Below the pieces are notes generated by a model. The model saw nothing but the letters and a program-made list of their open reading frames with translations, searched no databases and was not told the DNA's origin. From the NCBI GenBank assembly GCA_031002005.1, contig CM061918.1:37452947-37516946 (forward strand): a stretch of DNA of 64,000 nt, in the 5' to 3' direction. Shown piece by piece: positions 10,180 to 21,844 of the stretch. The translations under genes were made by a program, and so were the position numbers. Numbering within the stretch: position 1 is the stretch's first letter; each line of letters starts with the position of its first letter. The DNA is from Vandiemenella viatica. Lineage: Eukaryota; Arthropoda; Insecta; Orthoptera; Morabidae.

Positions 10180-10404
10180 TATTGTAAATTACATACGGAT
10201 ATAATTAAATGAATGAAATAAATATTCACGTGCTGTTGTGTGTTCTGTTCCTCATTTTAACTGTGAAAACTGTTATGAAAAGAAAGCTACGTGGCCTGGC
10301 TTGGAAATCCCCCCCTCCCCCCACGTAGCACAGCGTAGTCTTCCAGCCAACCCCCCCCCCTTTTTTTCCCTGATCCGAGCCACGTAGTTTGTGCACTCTC
10401 CCCA

Positions 10405-11159
10405 GTCACAACTGCAAATTTGACTATGCCAATTATGAGTAAAGCTCATCAAAGGCAGCCGACCCCCAATTTTAGCGCAAATTGGTGATGAAGAACACCA
10501 TACATATTTAAATTACTTTATTAAAAACGTTCAACAAATTTATAAACATACAACAATTTCTGTTAACATGTTTTTTACAAATAAATGTCTTATGTTACAT
10601 CTAACATGCAACTAGAATCCACTACAAAATTTTAACGCTTAATCGTTTATTATTCTCAAGGATAACACAGAATCAAAAATCATTTCATGCGATTTGCATT
10701 TACGCACATCCTATCTCCGGATTGTGGAATTTTGGCACGGGACCACAAGTCTGTCGTTGATTGTATTCTAGGGCAATTTACTCGTATACAGAGAAATCTT
10801 GACACCTTGTTCCACTTTTGACCCCACAATGCTACGGGGCAGTGGTATTAACCTTTCGTAACCTTTCTAGTTAAATTCTAGACAAACGACATTGCCATGA
10901 CGGAAGAGGGCTATGACAAAAACCAATATAAGTTTCAGTATGCTTAAGTTTCAGTTATTAATAACATGAAAACACTCAGAAGACCATGTGTGCTTTGTGA
11001 GACAGTATTTCGAATCGATGACTCCAGAAAATACGCATTTGATCCCTTTTTTAATGATTCTCCACTCGAATGTAGAATGTGGTTTACATTATAAACCTAA
11101 TATGGTGTATTTCGTATATATAAGTTCCCCTTTTCACTAGCTTTGATGCTCATATACGT
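10405..11159. other. Mostly non-coding; small family-R fragment
   Basis: A short fragment at 10455-10490 (TTTTAGCGCAAATTGGTGATG) resembles part of SINE-like family R. The rest is AT-rich with no recognised feature. Confidence 0.3.
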
Positions 11160-11518
11160 GAATCCATCTGACAAATTCGTCATTAATTTCTGTTTAGACG
11201 CGTCAGTGGTGCCAACATTCCGTTAATCGCCTGCCATCAGCGCTCTCCGATCGGCAGTTGTTATAACGGATGATCCGCGGAATGACGTCTGTCACATTAA
11301 TTAACGACACACAGGCAGAGCGATGAGAACTTAGTTAATTTTGTTTGGCGATTTTTATTATTTACTCAGTTTCGTGTTTTAACAGCGCCGGTGTTATAAA
11401 TTGAACTGAACGGACCAACAGTGTTTCAACTTTTAACGGCGTTGCCGCTGTTGCGATCCGGAACATGATGTGCAGTTGTAATTAACATTTTTGTAACTGC
11501 TTTACGTCTTTTTTTAAC
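11160..11518. other. Non-coding with TTAATTAA-like motifs
   Basis: The stretch 11200-11345 has moderate GC and homeodomain-like cores (CATTAATTAACG, TAGTTAATTTTG). No coding signal. It could be conserved non-coding DNA, but nothing in the sequence proves it. Confidence 0.25.
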
Positions 11519-11703
11519 ATCGAGGTCTTTAGAGACAGGAAAGGATGGGGGGCAAGGATGGGGGCAAGGAATTCGGCCATGGCCTTTTTAAAGGAAGCAT
11601 CCCGGCATTTGCCTGGAGTGATTTGGGGAAACCATGGAAAACCCAAATCTGGATGCCCGGACGGGGATTCGAACCGCCGTCCTCCCGAATGCGAGGCGAG
11701 AAC
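11519..11703 (-). mobile_element. SINE family A, head truncated
   Basis: The minus-strand copy has GGCATCCAGATTTGGG, TTTCCCCAAATCACTCCAGG and CCATGGCCGAATTCC, with the B-box region GGTTCGAATCCC present. The first half of the tRNA-like head is missing at 11703. The inner body is well conserved, so it is fairly young. Confidence 0.9.
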
Positions 11704-11991
11704 TGTAATTAACAGAATACTTCGACGTGTGATGTATTTACGTTTGTATCAAACAGTGACAACCTTGCGACATGAAAAAGTATACGTGCTCTCGCCAAAG
11801 ATTACTGTAATTTTTGTTGTAAAATACCCTTCTTTTTATTTCTTAAAAAAAAAAAAAAAAACCAGATATGGCATTACACGGACATGGAAAATGGACCTTC
11901 ACAACATAATGGTTACGATTTGTTGCTGTCTGTTTTCATGAATGCTCGGAATACTTATCCCTGCTGTCATTTTTTCGAACAATTTCTCTGA

Positions 11992-12231
11992 CACCAAGAG
12001 TGGTGGGTGAACGGTAACGCTCTGGACTCTCATTCGGGAGGTCACGGGTTCCAATCCCCCACCGGCAACCAGATTTCGGTTTTCCTGGTTTGCAGAAATC
12101 CCTCTAGACAAATGTCGGGATGGTTACTTCAAAAGGCCATGGCCGTATTCCTTCCCGTTGCTAGCCCCCAGTCCCTTCCTTCCTCTAATGACCTCGATGT
12201 CGACGAAGCGTAAAGTCATCATTAAAAAAAA
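11992..12231 (+). mobile_element. SINE family A, near full length
   Basis: The head AGTGGTGGGTGAACGGTAAC has B box GGTTCCAATCCCC. The body is moderately diverged, and the tail CTCGATGTCGACGAAGCG-TAAAG is followed by A residues. Confidence 0.88.
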
Positions 12232-13145
12232 CTCTCTCGTTGGTTTATGGTATATTTTATCTATCTTCTCTCATTATTACTAGCGCTTGGGGGTTTGTAA
12301 ACTCTATTCGCCATTATCTCAAAACTAATCTTAGTCGTGAACAGGAAAGTTGGTGAATCCTCCTGAAGAGGGTATAGTAAGCCAGCGCGTCAGATTCATA
12401 TGAAATGGTCCAAACCACGGATCATGTCATATGAACAATTCACAAAATTCATTGTGACTCAAGGCTATATTTTATTTATTCTTTTGTTGTTAACGTAAAG
12501 GAAATTCGTGGGAGCTGCTGACAGAGTTTCAATTTGCCGCGCATTCCACCTTTACCGTGGCTGGACCTAGAGTTTATCGTTGAATTCGAACCACGGAAAA
12601 TTAAGCAATGACCTACCAGATCCCACTGCAGTCTTATACTTGCGTCAGTTGAAACAGTTTACTGTAACTATATTTAAACTGGAAACATTTTTAGCACGAC
12701 CTTCAATTACCTCCATATGAAAAGCCATTATTCTTTACTTCTTTTAGTCCCTATCCGTTCAGGATGACGGCAACCATCTTGGTTGGCTAGGTGGTCTCTG
12801 CTAGTTGACGCTCGGATTAGCTTCGTAGTTGTCTTGGAGATCCATGTTGTAACGTTCCCACCCCTCCTTCTAATTAATTTCCATAATGTTTTACTATCGG
12901 ACATCTTAGCCGAAGATTGACTGCATTCTTTCCATCATTTGATCCAGGTAAAAGGGGCGGAACAATAACAAAGAAAAGAAAATTTAGTTAGATGCACCAC
13001 ACTGATTTGAATTATATTCTGATAAATTGTTCACTGTGATACACTATATGTTTTCTGTTCAAACACATATATTGAATCCACAAATTATCATCTTCATAAG
13101 ACAATTACAACTTCCTTCTTTATATACTTAGTTTACTTTACAAAC
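12232..13145. other. Non-coding, no feature recognised
   Basis: AT-rich DNA with no gene or repeat recognised. Confidence 0.35.
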
Positions 13146-13625
13146 TGTGAGCGAGAGTGATGTATGCCAGATACACAGAGAGAGAGAAACAGAACATAAT
13201 ATGGGCTTACATCATGAACCCGCGCGGAGCGAAATCGCGAACTTCCACCGCGTAGCACTGGACAAAACTGGTCAAGACTGAGGGCCTCTGGTCCCATTGT
13301 GAGGCCTTATATAATACCCGGCTAACGGCATTCGGGTGGGCTGATCTTCTTCTGGGGGGAGTACTACCAACGTTGGAATCTTACTTCCCCGTTGGCGGGA
13401 GGACCATCTCTGCCAAATGGGAGGGAACACAGTGTTCCACCGATACTACCCCACCCGAGAGGTAACTTTTGTGTTTGTGGGGAGGCTACTGTACCATCCT
13501 ATCCCCGCCAAACTCTGGGCGGAAGCCGGGTGCCCGACCTTCTTCAGCATGGCTTAGCCGCCATGACAGTAATCTGTAGCCACTTGAAAATCTTAGAATA
13601 AAAAAGCTCTCCGCCTCACTCTCGC
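13146..13625. mobile_element. Candidate solo LTR or unclassified element
   Basis: This GC-richer block begins TGTGAGCGAGAGTGATG, has a TATATAA box at about 13308-13314 and an AATAAA signal at about 13597, and ends with CACTCTCGCTACC. The outer GCGAGAGTGA and TCACTCTCGC form a 10-bp inverted pair. The promoter-to-polyA layout is what an LTR would show, but no target duplication or internal retroviral-type genes are visible. Confidence 0.3.
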
Positions 13626-14013
13626 TACCTAATTGCAATTACTTAATCCTATCCTTATTCTAATTAAATACTACTTCTTAAAGTTCCTAATTATGGCTTC
13701 AAATTTCTTGTGACATCACAAGGTTCTCAGATTTTTAGCCAGGAAGTTGTTCTTCTACCAGCACTTCTCTTTCCTGGAATTTTCCCCTGGAGAGCCAACT
13801 GCAGGAATTCGTAACGGTTATTATTCCTCATAATGTGGTCAAGGTACTGCAGCTCCCGTGGTTTTACGGTGGTGAATATTTCCTTATTATTTTCCATTTT
13901 GCGGAGTACCTCAACATTTGTGGTGTGGTCTTACTTTGAAAAACCCATTAATATGGGATGCTCTCATTTACTCAAGATACAGTTCATAAAATATGCTATC
14001 TTTTTTTTTTCTT
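13626..14013. other. Non-coding, no feature recognised
   Basis: No recognisable gene or element. T-rich just before the SINE. Confidence 0.3.
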
Positions 14014-14175
14014 ATTGCTTTACGCCTCGTCGACGGCTAAGGTCATTAGAGGCGGGATGAGACCGAGGACAAGGAACGGGAAGGAATTCGGCCATGGCCT
14101 TTTTGAATGAAGCATCCCAGCATTCGCCTGGAGAGATTTGGGGAAACCATGGAAAACCCAAAACTGGATGCCCGT
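14014..14175 (-). mobile_element. SINE family A, head truncated
   Basis: The minus-strand copy starts with the tail GCTTTACGCCTCGTCGACGG and runs to CCAGTTTTGGG and the GGGCATCC junction, where the tRNA-like head is replaced by C-rich sequence at 14183-14196. Confidence 0.85.
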
Positions 14176-14775
14176 TCACACTCCCCCCCCCCCCCCTCTC
14201 CGCTCGGTAATATGTTATCACAAAAAAATGCGAATACTTTTTTTTAAGAAAAAAGGAACAAATAACTAGTAATGTTTAATCGTACGTTTTGTGAAGTTGC
14301 TTTTCATATGGTATATAAAAATCAAACCAAAAAAGTTGAAAAATGTACTGGATCTTGTGAATTTTTTTTTTAAAAAATTCACGACTTATGAGATTCTCTG
14401 TGGAGAGATACGTAATATTTTTCGTCGAAAAACATTTTCTTCCGAAGAGTGAACTTTGTTAAAGTAACTTTTTTACTTATTTTGGGAAAATAGTAATATG
14501 CAGAGTGATCGTTACAGTTCTCTTGTGATCTTTAGGAGGTTGCGTCCACTGTAAATTCTGAAACACAGCGGGTTACCAACTTTCATGCTGTATTTAGAAG
14601 ATACATAAACAAATTTCTTCAATCAACGCTTAAACCTCTTGCAATTATTTTCTCCTTAGTTATTTTACAGGTGTTATGTCAGTCTTTCAGTAGATGCGGA
14701 AATCTAAATGGTTACTGTTCCATCTGACGCCCGTAGCAACCTCAATATAAACGTCACATGGCCTTAATTTAAACC
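14176..14775. other. Non-coding, no feature recognised
   Basis: AT-rich sequence with A and T runs. No gene or repeat was recognised. Confidence 0.35.
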
Positions 14776-14950
14776 CACCGAGCGTGGTGGGCGAGCGGTT
14801 AACGCTGTCGCCTCGCATTCGGGAGGACGCGGGTTCGAATCCCCGTCCGGGCAACCAGATTAGGGTTTCCATTGTTTCCCCAAATCAATCCAGGTGAATG
14901 CTGGGATGCTTCCTTCAAAAGGCTATGGCCGAATTCCTTCCCGTTCCTTG
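14776..14950 (+). mobile_element. SINE family A, intact head, tail truncated
   Basis: The best-preserved heads in the window include this one: GAGCGTGGTGGGCGAGCGG, then GCCTCGCATTCGGGAGGACG and GGTTCGAATCCCCGTCC. It breaks off after CCCGTTCCTTG into unrelated GC-rich sequence, so the 3' end was lost by deletion or recombination. Confidence 0.9.
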
Positions 14951-15689
14951 TACGACGGTTCGGAGCACGATACCAGTTCCTCGCGTACCGGTCGTCTTGA
15001 CTACGGTTCCTAGGCGGTATTACACAGCCAGCAAGGCGAATGCGGGGACGAAGACGTTTCTCGCTCCGGGCATCGTTCTGGGTTCGTTTTTCCGCCCATG
15101 GAAGTTTTGGCTCTGTATTAGTTCTGTTTCGTTGAGATTATGACGCTCGCTGTAGTCTTTATCGGCCGCTCATGTCAAGATCTACAAATTTCGTGTATGA
15201 TACATTAGTGTCGAATGTTTGTAGCGAAAGCGTGTGCCTATTCGAGTCAAAAAACGCCGTCGAAATAACAAACTCGTAAGCAGTATAAACGGAATATATT
15301 GGTGGTTATCAAAATGAGTGACTTAATATGTATCGAGATTAGCTGACCCCGTAATGAACACATTTGAAAGTTTGTATTTTGAATTCAGTTAAAATTAGGT
15401 ATTTACATAGGCCTATACATTATCATTTCTAGGTTCTAAAACACAGAAATTTTAACTACTGTTTCATTCAATGATAAGTTCATTTCAATGGTCTTGGAGA
15501 TTCCATTCCGCATGTATTTAAAACTCTGTTTTCCTCCACGGGAGCGCACAACGTATAATTTACTGTCCATTAGGTAATTTTCCACTTTTTCATTATCCAA
15601 TAAGTTTATTGCAAAATGTTCTAAAGTATGATGGTTTTGTAATTTAACACACGTGTGTCATCAATGAAAATTTATTAACACGTCTCCAC
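14951..15689. other. Unassigned sequence, GC-rich start
   Basis: 14951-15145 is GC-richer and of unknown origin. The rest is AT-rich with no recognised feature. Confidence 0.3.
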
Positions 15690-16580
15690 TAATGTGATGC
15701 TTTTAAACCCACATTTAGTTTATCAGCTGATGTTGAACGTGAAATAACGGATAATGTCTGTCGAAAGTCATAGCTGCTAATAATATTAGAGCACCACTGA
15801 ATAGCCGTTCATTTCCACATAAATCTTCCAATGTTCGATGCGGTGCTTCCAAAGGTATTTATGCGTCATTGTGCATTGATCCTGTATTATTTTATTGCAT
15901 CGCTGAAGTACTTTACTCATTCCCGATGTTTTTTATATGTTGACGTTCGGTATTTACCTGTTTTGTAATTCAATGGTGTTTAAAGAGCAGAATTTTCTGT
16001 TCGGCAATCGTCCAAAAGACTCTTTCTTTTTTTATCTTATGGCTTTACGTTTTGTCGACATCTAGGGCATTAGAGGCGGGAAAGGACTGGAGGAAGGAAT
16101 GGGAAGGAATTCGGCCATGGCCTTTTGAAGGCAGCACCCCGGCGTTCGCCTGGAGTGATTTGGGGAAACCATGGAAAACCCAAATCTGAATGCCCGAACG
16201 GGGATTCGAATCCGCGTCCTCCCGAATGCGAGGCCAGAGCGTTACCGCGCACCCACCACGATCGGTCCAAAAGAGTCGGTGCAATTCGAGATGGTGTGAT
16301 TGCCAATGCGATATTATGTTTTGCATATATGGTTGCCATTGAAATAAGAAAGGTTTTTCCTGTGCCACCAGGTTTACGCATACAACTGATTTTTTTATGA
16401 GTGAGTATAGGTTTCCTTCCTCAGGTCGGATCGAGGATTTCAAGAGCTTTAAACCTTCTTCTGACATGACGGACCATTTCGCAAAAAATATTTAAAAAAT
16501 CGCACGAAATCGGTCCAGTCCTGTAGTTTTTTAGCCTATAGTGGACACACAAACAAATATTGCGTTTTATATATGTAGAT
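15690..16580 (-). pseudogene. Helitron helicase relic, split by a SINE
   Basis: On the minus strand a 5'-end-like sequence TCTACATATATAAAACGC begins near 16578. From about 16390 the frame reads PGGTGKTFLISMATIYAKHN and then IALAITPSRIAPTLLD, the Walker A motif and following segment of the PIF1-like helicase encoded by Helitrons. After the SINE the relic continues with CNKIIQDQCTMTHK and DFRQTLSVISRSTSADKLN in shifted frames. These match the helicase motifs usually seen as DECTM and GDFRQTLPVI. The Rep domain is absent and frameshifts are numerous. Pseudogene. Confidence 0.85.
16023..16264 (-). mobile_element. SINE family A inserted in the Helitron helicase
   Basis: A full-length minus-strand copy with head CGTGGTGGGTGCGCGGTAAC and B box GGATTCGAATCC-type. 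The flanking 13-bp duplication is GTCCAAAAGACTC (16010-16022) and GTCCAAAAGAGTC (16265-16277), one mismatch. Helicase coding resumes on the far side. The SINE is therefore younger than the Helitron copy. Confidence 0.92.
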
Positions 16581-16589
16581 ATATGCATA

Positions 16590-17721
16590 CATACTGAAGT
16601 TTCAGAAGTCAAGGAGTACCAATAATATCGTGTGGGATCCTTTTTGCCAGACGAACTGCAGCAACCCGACGTAGGATCGACTCAATGTGTCATACGAAGT
16701 CTCCTGAAGAAATATTCAGTCATGCTTCCTCTACAGCCGTTCGTTATTGCGAAAGAGTTGCCGGTACAGGACGTTGTTTACGAACTTACGTTTCGATCGT
16801 ATCCCAGATATGTTCAACTGAATTCATGTATGGAGATCAAGGTGCCCAAATCATTCGCTGTAATCATCCAGGATATGCTTCAAACCAACCATGAAGGATT
16901 TTGGTCCGGTGACATGGCACATTTTCGACCTGAAGCAGTCCGTCATTGTTTGAAGGCCATGAATGGCTGTAAGTCGTCTCCAAGTAGTTCAACATAACCA
17001 TTTCCGGTCAGTGGTCGGTTCAGCTCTATCAGACGTGCCAGTCCATGTGATGTAAAAATGTCCCTTATCAGGATGGAGCTACCAGCAGTTTGCACAGTGC
17101 CTTCCTGACAACCTGAGTCTATAACCTCGTGGGATCTGCGCCACACTAGAACCCTACCATCAGCACTTACCAACTGCAATCGTCACTCATCTAACCACGC
17201 AACCTATTTACAGTTGTCGAGGATACTATGCAGGAGAGGCATTGGCGTCGGTCTTCTCCTGCCATATCCCATCATTTCGCCGCACTATGCACACGGACAC
17301 GTCTGTCGATCGTGCCACATTGTTGCTGTTGTTTGACACAGTGCTCGCTGCCTCTCAACACCGACGTCTCGTTGCAGATGTCGCTGGGCCCAGTCATTAA
17401 TCAGACCTAGTTGGCCACTGCGTTGTCCGTGGCGGGACTAACGCCAGTAGATTACATTTTCACTGTACACTCTTACCGCAGTGCATAGAGGAATGTTGAA
17501 CTTTCGAACAGTTTCCAAAATGGAATGCCCCAATGGCGTTCACGTACTACCATTCTGCCTTTAATGTCAGTTATTTTACGCCTCAATGACGCCAGAAACC
17601 TACCCCAAGACTCGCGAGTGCGCAAATGAAAGCCCCGACACTGCACGGCACATTTATACATTTCTTCCGTGATGCCACCGTATTTGCATTTTCCTATCCC
17701 ATGACCTTTGGCACTCGAGTG
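16590..17721 (-). mobile_element. Tc1-like DNA transposon with decayed transposase
   Basis: The ends are CATACTGAAGTTTCAGAAG and the inverted CACTCGAGTGCCAAAGGTCA, each next to a TA dinucleotide (16588-16589 and 17722-17723), the Tc1/mariner target. On the minus strand the transposase reads LVSADGRVLVWRRSHEVID, TVQTAGSSILIRDIFTSHGL and TGNGYVELLGDDLQPFMAFK. The usual SDESRFQL catalytic block has become LDE-stop-RLQL (near 17185), and frameshifts abound. A transposase cuts and reinserts DNA at TA. This copy is inactive. The family closely resembles one I know from orthopteroid insects. Confidence 0.9.
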
Positions 17722-17723
17722 TA

Positions 17724-18342
17724 TACAGTTGGGGATACAGAGCTGATGAGATGTGGCGTGCGAGGCGATTGTCTGTTGTGGAGACGCAGGTGTGCAGGTA
17801 GCTGCGCGTCGTAAAACGCGACCCCAGTTTGTTTTACGAGCTGTTCGCCTCTTATTGGATCAACTGCGGGCGACATCATTCGACTCAAAGTGGCTCGCTG
17901 CAGTCGTCAGGGGCGAATACGTGGTGGCACTGTGTCACGTGTATTGAGCTCACCACTGCAACAGAAGTCATTTCACTGCATTCTTCGATCTCTGAATTAC
18001 GTTACGTGCGTTAATTGCAGTGACACTGGCTTCCAGGCATCTATGCCAGATATTCCCCATGTTTTTCTTACCGCGTCCCCTTTGTGAAAAATTTTCACGC
18101 CCTTAATAATTTTTATTTAAACAATCTATACCTTTTTTATAAAAAAAAAAAAAAAAATCTGTGTCATCCAAAAACAGGTCACGAAGGCTTTAGGATCTAT
18201 TTGTTTGCAGGTCTGTTACCCGCAGGTAAGCAAAGAATACACTAGTCGCGTTAAATGTTTCCCTCAAATTTTGGTTATAATTGCTTCAAAGAAAGATCTG
18301 GTACTGGGTTATATTACGAAATACCAAAAGATAGAAACTGAT
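17724..18342. other. Non-coding, no feature recognised
   Basis: Moderate GC up to about 18090, then a 17-A run (18138-18156) and AT-rich DNA. Small open frames here show no recognisable domain. Confidence 0.3.
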
Positions 18343-18766
18343 TTACACTAAAGCTACAAATGTTAAAGTAACTCTGTCCGTTTATTACCTTTACACAACT
18401 AAACGGCTAAACAGATCTCGATGATAGTTGACAAGGAAATACTATGTGTTATTCGGAAGGATATATGATACTTTCTTCGGGAAAAATAACATATTTTTTG
18501 TTAAGAAATTTTGAAAATTAGCCGAACGGTGACTGACAGACGGATAGCGTGTGTAAGTCTGTGTAATGTTATAGCGGTCACTCAGGCTTTATTCCTCTCG
18601 CAGTCAGTTTGTGTATGGCCTGTTCATAAATTTCATGTACAGACACAACATATTATGATGACTCCGTGCTTTTTGGTTCACTTCTTCAGTAACTTGCAGC
18701 TTTCTATATACAATTTCAGTTATAGAATTGTAAGTCCAACACTACGAAGTCGCTGGTAACAGCTAA
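18343..18766 (+). mobile_element. Non-autonomous Helitron-like element
   Basis: The 5' part AATGTTAAAGTAACTCTGTC, followed by CTAAACGGCTAAACAGATC, is typical of insect Helitron 5' regions. The 3' end ACGAAGTCGCTGGTAACAGC-TAA is the typical hairpin-bearing terminus. It shares both ends and internal blocks with 38330-39134. No coding capacity. The 5' TC end is degraded. Confidence 0.6.
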
Positions 18767-18982
18767 CACAGATAAGGCTTAATGACATCTTATAGGATAG
18801 TGTAACTATGAATGGTAATATTATGGTCATGTTAGTCAGTGGATTGATTAAAGATGAAAAACAAAAACTGTGTTGGAGTTAAAGCTGATGAAAGACAGAT
18901 CGATGGGACAAAGGGAGACGCAGGAGTTAGCTGGACCAGACATAAAGTTCTATCTGGTATCATCACAAGACTAACAAAACCG

Positions 18983-19053
18983 TACCGGAGTCCGGACTTG
19001 AACCAGAGACCCTTCCAACAGAAAGCCAGCGCAGGGGCCGATAGCCAAAGTTT
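18983..19053 (-). mobile_element. tRNA-like SINE head fragment
   Basis: On the minus strand, GCCCCTGCGCTGGC...GGTCTCTGGTTCAAGTCCGG has a B-box (GGTTCAAGTCC) and an approximate tRNA length. Its arms are mispaired and no clean acceptor stem is visible, so it is a SINE head rather than a tRNA gene. Confidence 0.4.
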
Positions 19054-20397
19054 TTTTTCCAAAAATATAAATAATGTTTAGAGCTAAGTGAAAAACAATC
19101 ATTAAGAATTATTTTCAGCAATAATAGATATTTAATTAGAGTCATACACGACTCTATAGGACTTGGAATGAACAACAATTCAGAATTCTGCTGAAATAAC
19201 CGGCGATTTCTGGTTTCAAAAATCCTCCGTTCCGTAATATTCCGTAATATACCTCTTCACTGGAAGCTTCAGAGCTTCTGGGATTGCAGTAATTAAAAAT
19301 ACAAGCAGCAATTCTTCCAACTTTTCATGCCTACAGCTCTCAAAAGGCAAGCGCAAAGTAGCTAGACGGGAATTAAGACTCGAGTCTGCAGTGAAGACAT
19401 ATGTAGGCACCAAAGTACCTCTGCTTTACGTCAGAATTACGTCCCACTTTGCACGAACAGCTCTTCTCAACTCTTCTGCTAGAGTTTTATGATGGAGACA
19501 GAGGGTTCTTTCACCCCCGTATAGCCGAGTATTTTCCACCCACTTAACTCCCATTGTTAATATTTCAAGAAATTAAAATAAAAAAAATTAAGGGGTGATG
19601 CCGGAGTTAGCACTTCCCTAGGGGCGGAGAGAGAGGCAGGCGAGTTTTAATTTGTTCCTCCCTCCACAGTCCCTCTCGCACCACTGCTAGCTGACAAAGG
19701 AACAGCCATGCTGACTGGTGTCAGATGTGGGATACGCATGTGGACCGCGCTCTCCTACTGTCGTATTTTTGCCGTGAAATACAAAAATTTCTGACTTGGT
19801 AGCTTGAAATCCTTCAATCGTCCTTACTGCATTTACTTCTCACTTTACATTCCACTATCGTTACGAGTATTTCAGGAAGGCCTGTTCGGAAACTGAGTAG
19901 CACTTGCGGTGACGTAATTCGGGTCCCTTACAGCTGATTTTCTAGCTTGGTGAGCAGCCAACAGAGTCATGCGGAACTTTGGTTTGCGCTCTGCGGGAGT
20001 GAAAGGTGCAGTGTCAGCCTACAGGAAGAGCGATGTCTTTAGTTGATATCCTTCGAGGTAAAGTAAACTGAAGAGATAGTGGATGCGCGAATCCTTTCTT
20101 GAAAGTTCGACTGATAATTCCAGTTGGGTCAAGTCTACTTATTTTTCCCCACGTAACTCAAGCAGAGAATTCTACCGTTGTATCGAACTTCCCTTCTACT
20201 AATTACTTAGGCGCGCCAGTCAAAACAAATTTCCTGTTGCGAAGATAGCTGCCGTCTCGTAGTAAGCGACAAGAACTATCCTACAGTTACTGTGATTAAG
20301 ATTTCGTGATTGTACAGTACCTATATGTGTATGATTTAATCTGTTTTTCAACAGTAAACCTCAATTTTTCTCTACAAAACTTGTGTCATTCTTTTAG
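19054..20397. other. Non-coding, no feature recognised
   Basis: Mixed AT-rich DNA, with a purine/GC-richer patch at 19595-19760. A trace of LINE-like sequence near 19480-19545 (minus-strand VENTRLYGGERT) is too weak to call. Confidence 0.3.
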
Positions 20398-20606
20398 CAG
20401 GCATTCGGGAGGGCGGCGGTTCGAATCTCCGTCCGGGTATCCAGATTTGGCTTTTCCATGGTTTCCCCAAATCAGTCCAGGCAAATGCAGGGATGCTTCC
20501 TTCAAAAGGCCATGGCCGAAGTCCTTCCGTTCATTGGCCCCAGTCCCATCCCTCCTCTAATGACCTCGACATCAACGAGGCGTAAAGCCATAAGTAAAAA
20601 AAAGTC
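20398..20606 (+). mobile_element. SINE family A, head truncated
   Basis: It begins inside the tRNA-like head at GCAGGCATTCGGGAGGGCGG, with B box GGTTCGAATCTCC. The body and tail are complete, with CGACATCAACGAGGCG-TAAAGCCATAAG and an A run. Confidence 0.9.
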
Positions 20607-21844
20607 TTTTAACAGGTAGAAATCTTAGGAAACCGTACACTCCGTTGTTGATTTCTGACCGGCCGAATTTCGGGGGAGAGGGGGGTGAAAATGTGTGTAT
20701 ATTCTTCCATTTCAGGTTGGTTTTCTAAGGCTACTAATATTCTGCCTCGATCAAGATTGCTACACTATACTCTCAAATTTGAGTTTAAAATGTTATTTGT
20801 TTGATATTTTCTTTAAAATTATAATTAAATTTACAAAAACATTTTTTCTGTTGCAGGTAAGTCGACCAGATTATTGGACAGACCTTTTCCTCTTAAAAAC
20901 GCGAACACGGGTAAGTACTACTTTATCAACGTCCCAAAAAACTTGCGTTGCTTAATGTTCTGCTCCCTGTAGCAAATTTTAATAACAGCATTAGTTGCAT
21001 TGTTTTGTACTGAAACAATATGTGAAAATTGCGACGAATTCGAAATATTTTCTGACCATTACGAAGATACCTCTCAGTCTCGTAAAAATGAACATTTCTT
21101 TGGTATATAATTTCATTCTTTTCTATAGCCCTTATGGAAGCGTCACAGAATTTATACATATATTGAAGCTAGGATTGCCTGACAGACAGACGACGTCGGT
21201 TTGGTTGCTGGCGAATATGCGAAATTCTTCTTTCATTTGCGATTGCAGTGAAATACTTCGTCCACCATCCTATTTAGGAAGTTTCAAACGAACAACTGCA
21301 TTGACATTATTTGCGCTTATGCTGTTAAAAGGAAGTGTAAATTTCAAATAAAATAAAATCGAATTCAATCAAATACGATTAGATTTTAGCTTACATTGTT
21401 GAAAGGAATTGCAACTGCGATGATAGCTAAAAGACAATTGTCTGTTGCGGAAGTAACTATACAAAAATACGGACAGAGATCAAAAAAATTATATTGCATG
21501 GCAGAGATTAAAAAGATTGCAGTGCGACGTTCGTTTAAATTTACATGTTGCTTTTTGCTTATTTACAACTAGTAGATGTATAAATTGATGTAAAGAGAAG
21601 AGCAACTGTAGCAGTTAGTAGAACCAAGTTACAAAATAATCATTTTTAACAGAAGAAACCGGAAAGATTTTTAAAACTCAGAGAAAGTTAACACGAACCG
21701 TAGGAAATCACGAAATATATCAATCAAATAAATAATTATTCGCTTTTGAAATTATACTTTACTTAGAAACGTGTTCATTGCAATAAAAATTTCCGTCATT
21801 TAAAGTCAAATAAAGTTATTTAAAAACATCCTAGCCAAATACTC
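20607..21844. other. Non-coding, no feature recognised
   Basis: AT-rich DNA. A 118-codon frame at 20995-21351 has no recognisable domain. Confidence 0.35.

Larger units (their letters stand above)
9588..10404. mobile_element. MITE related to M1, split by a foldback insertion
   Basis: The left end reads GGAAGCGTCCATAAACCACG and the inverted right end GGGGAGAGTGCACAAACTACG. Both resemble the M1 ends in layout (GGGGG.CATCCATAAA.TACGT), and the interior has C-rich runs with ACGTAGC repeats. Removing the 411-bp insertion and one copy of its 12-bp duplication leaves about 394 bp, close to the M1 length. No target duplication is clear. Non-autonomous. Confidence 0.65.

Noticed and set aside
19480..19545. 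LINE trace (VENTRLYGGERT on the minus strand)
   Set aside because: Too short and too diverged to separate from chance.
21180..21351. LINE C-terminus suggested by ILRPPSYLG
   Set aside because: The resemblance to ILLPPTYLG of another LINE is confined to a few residues, and the neighbouring sequence does not fit.
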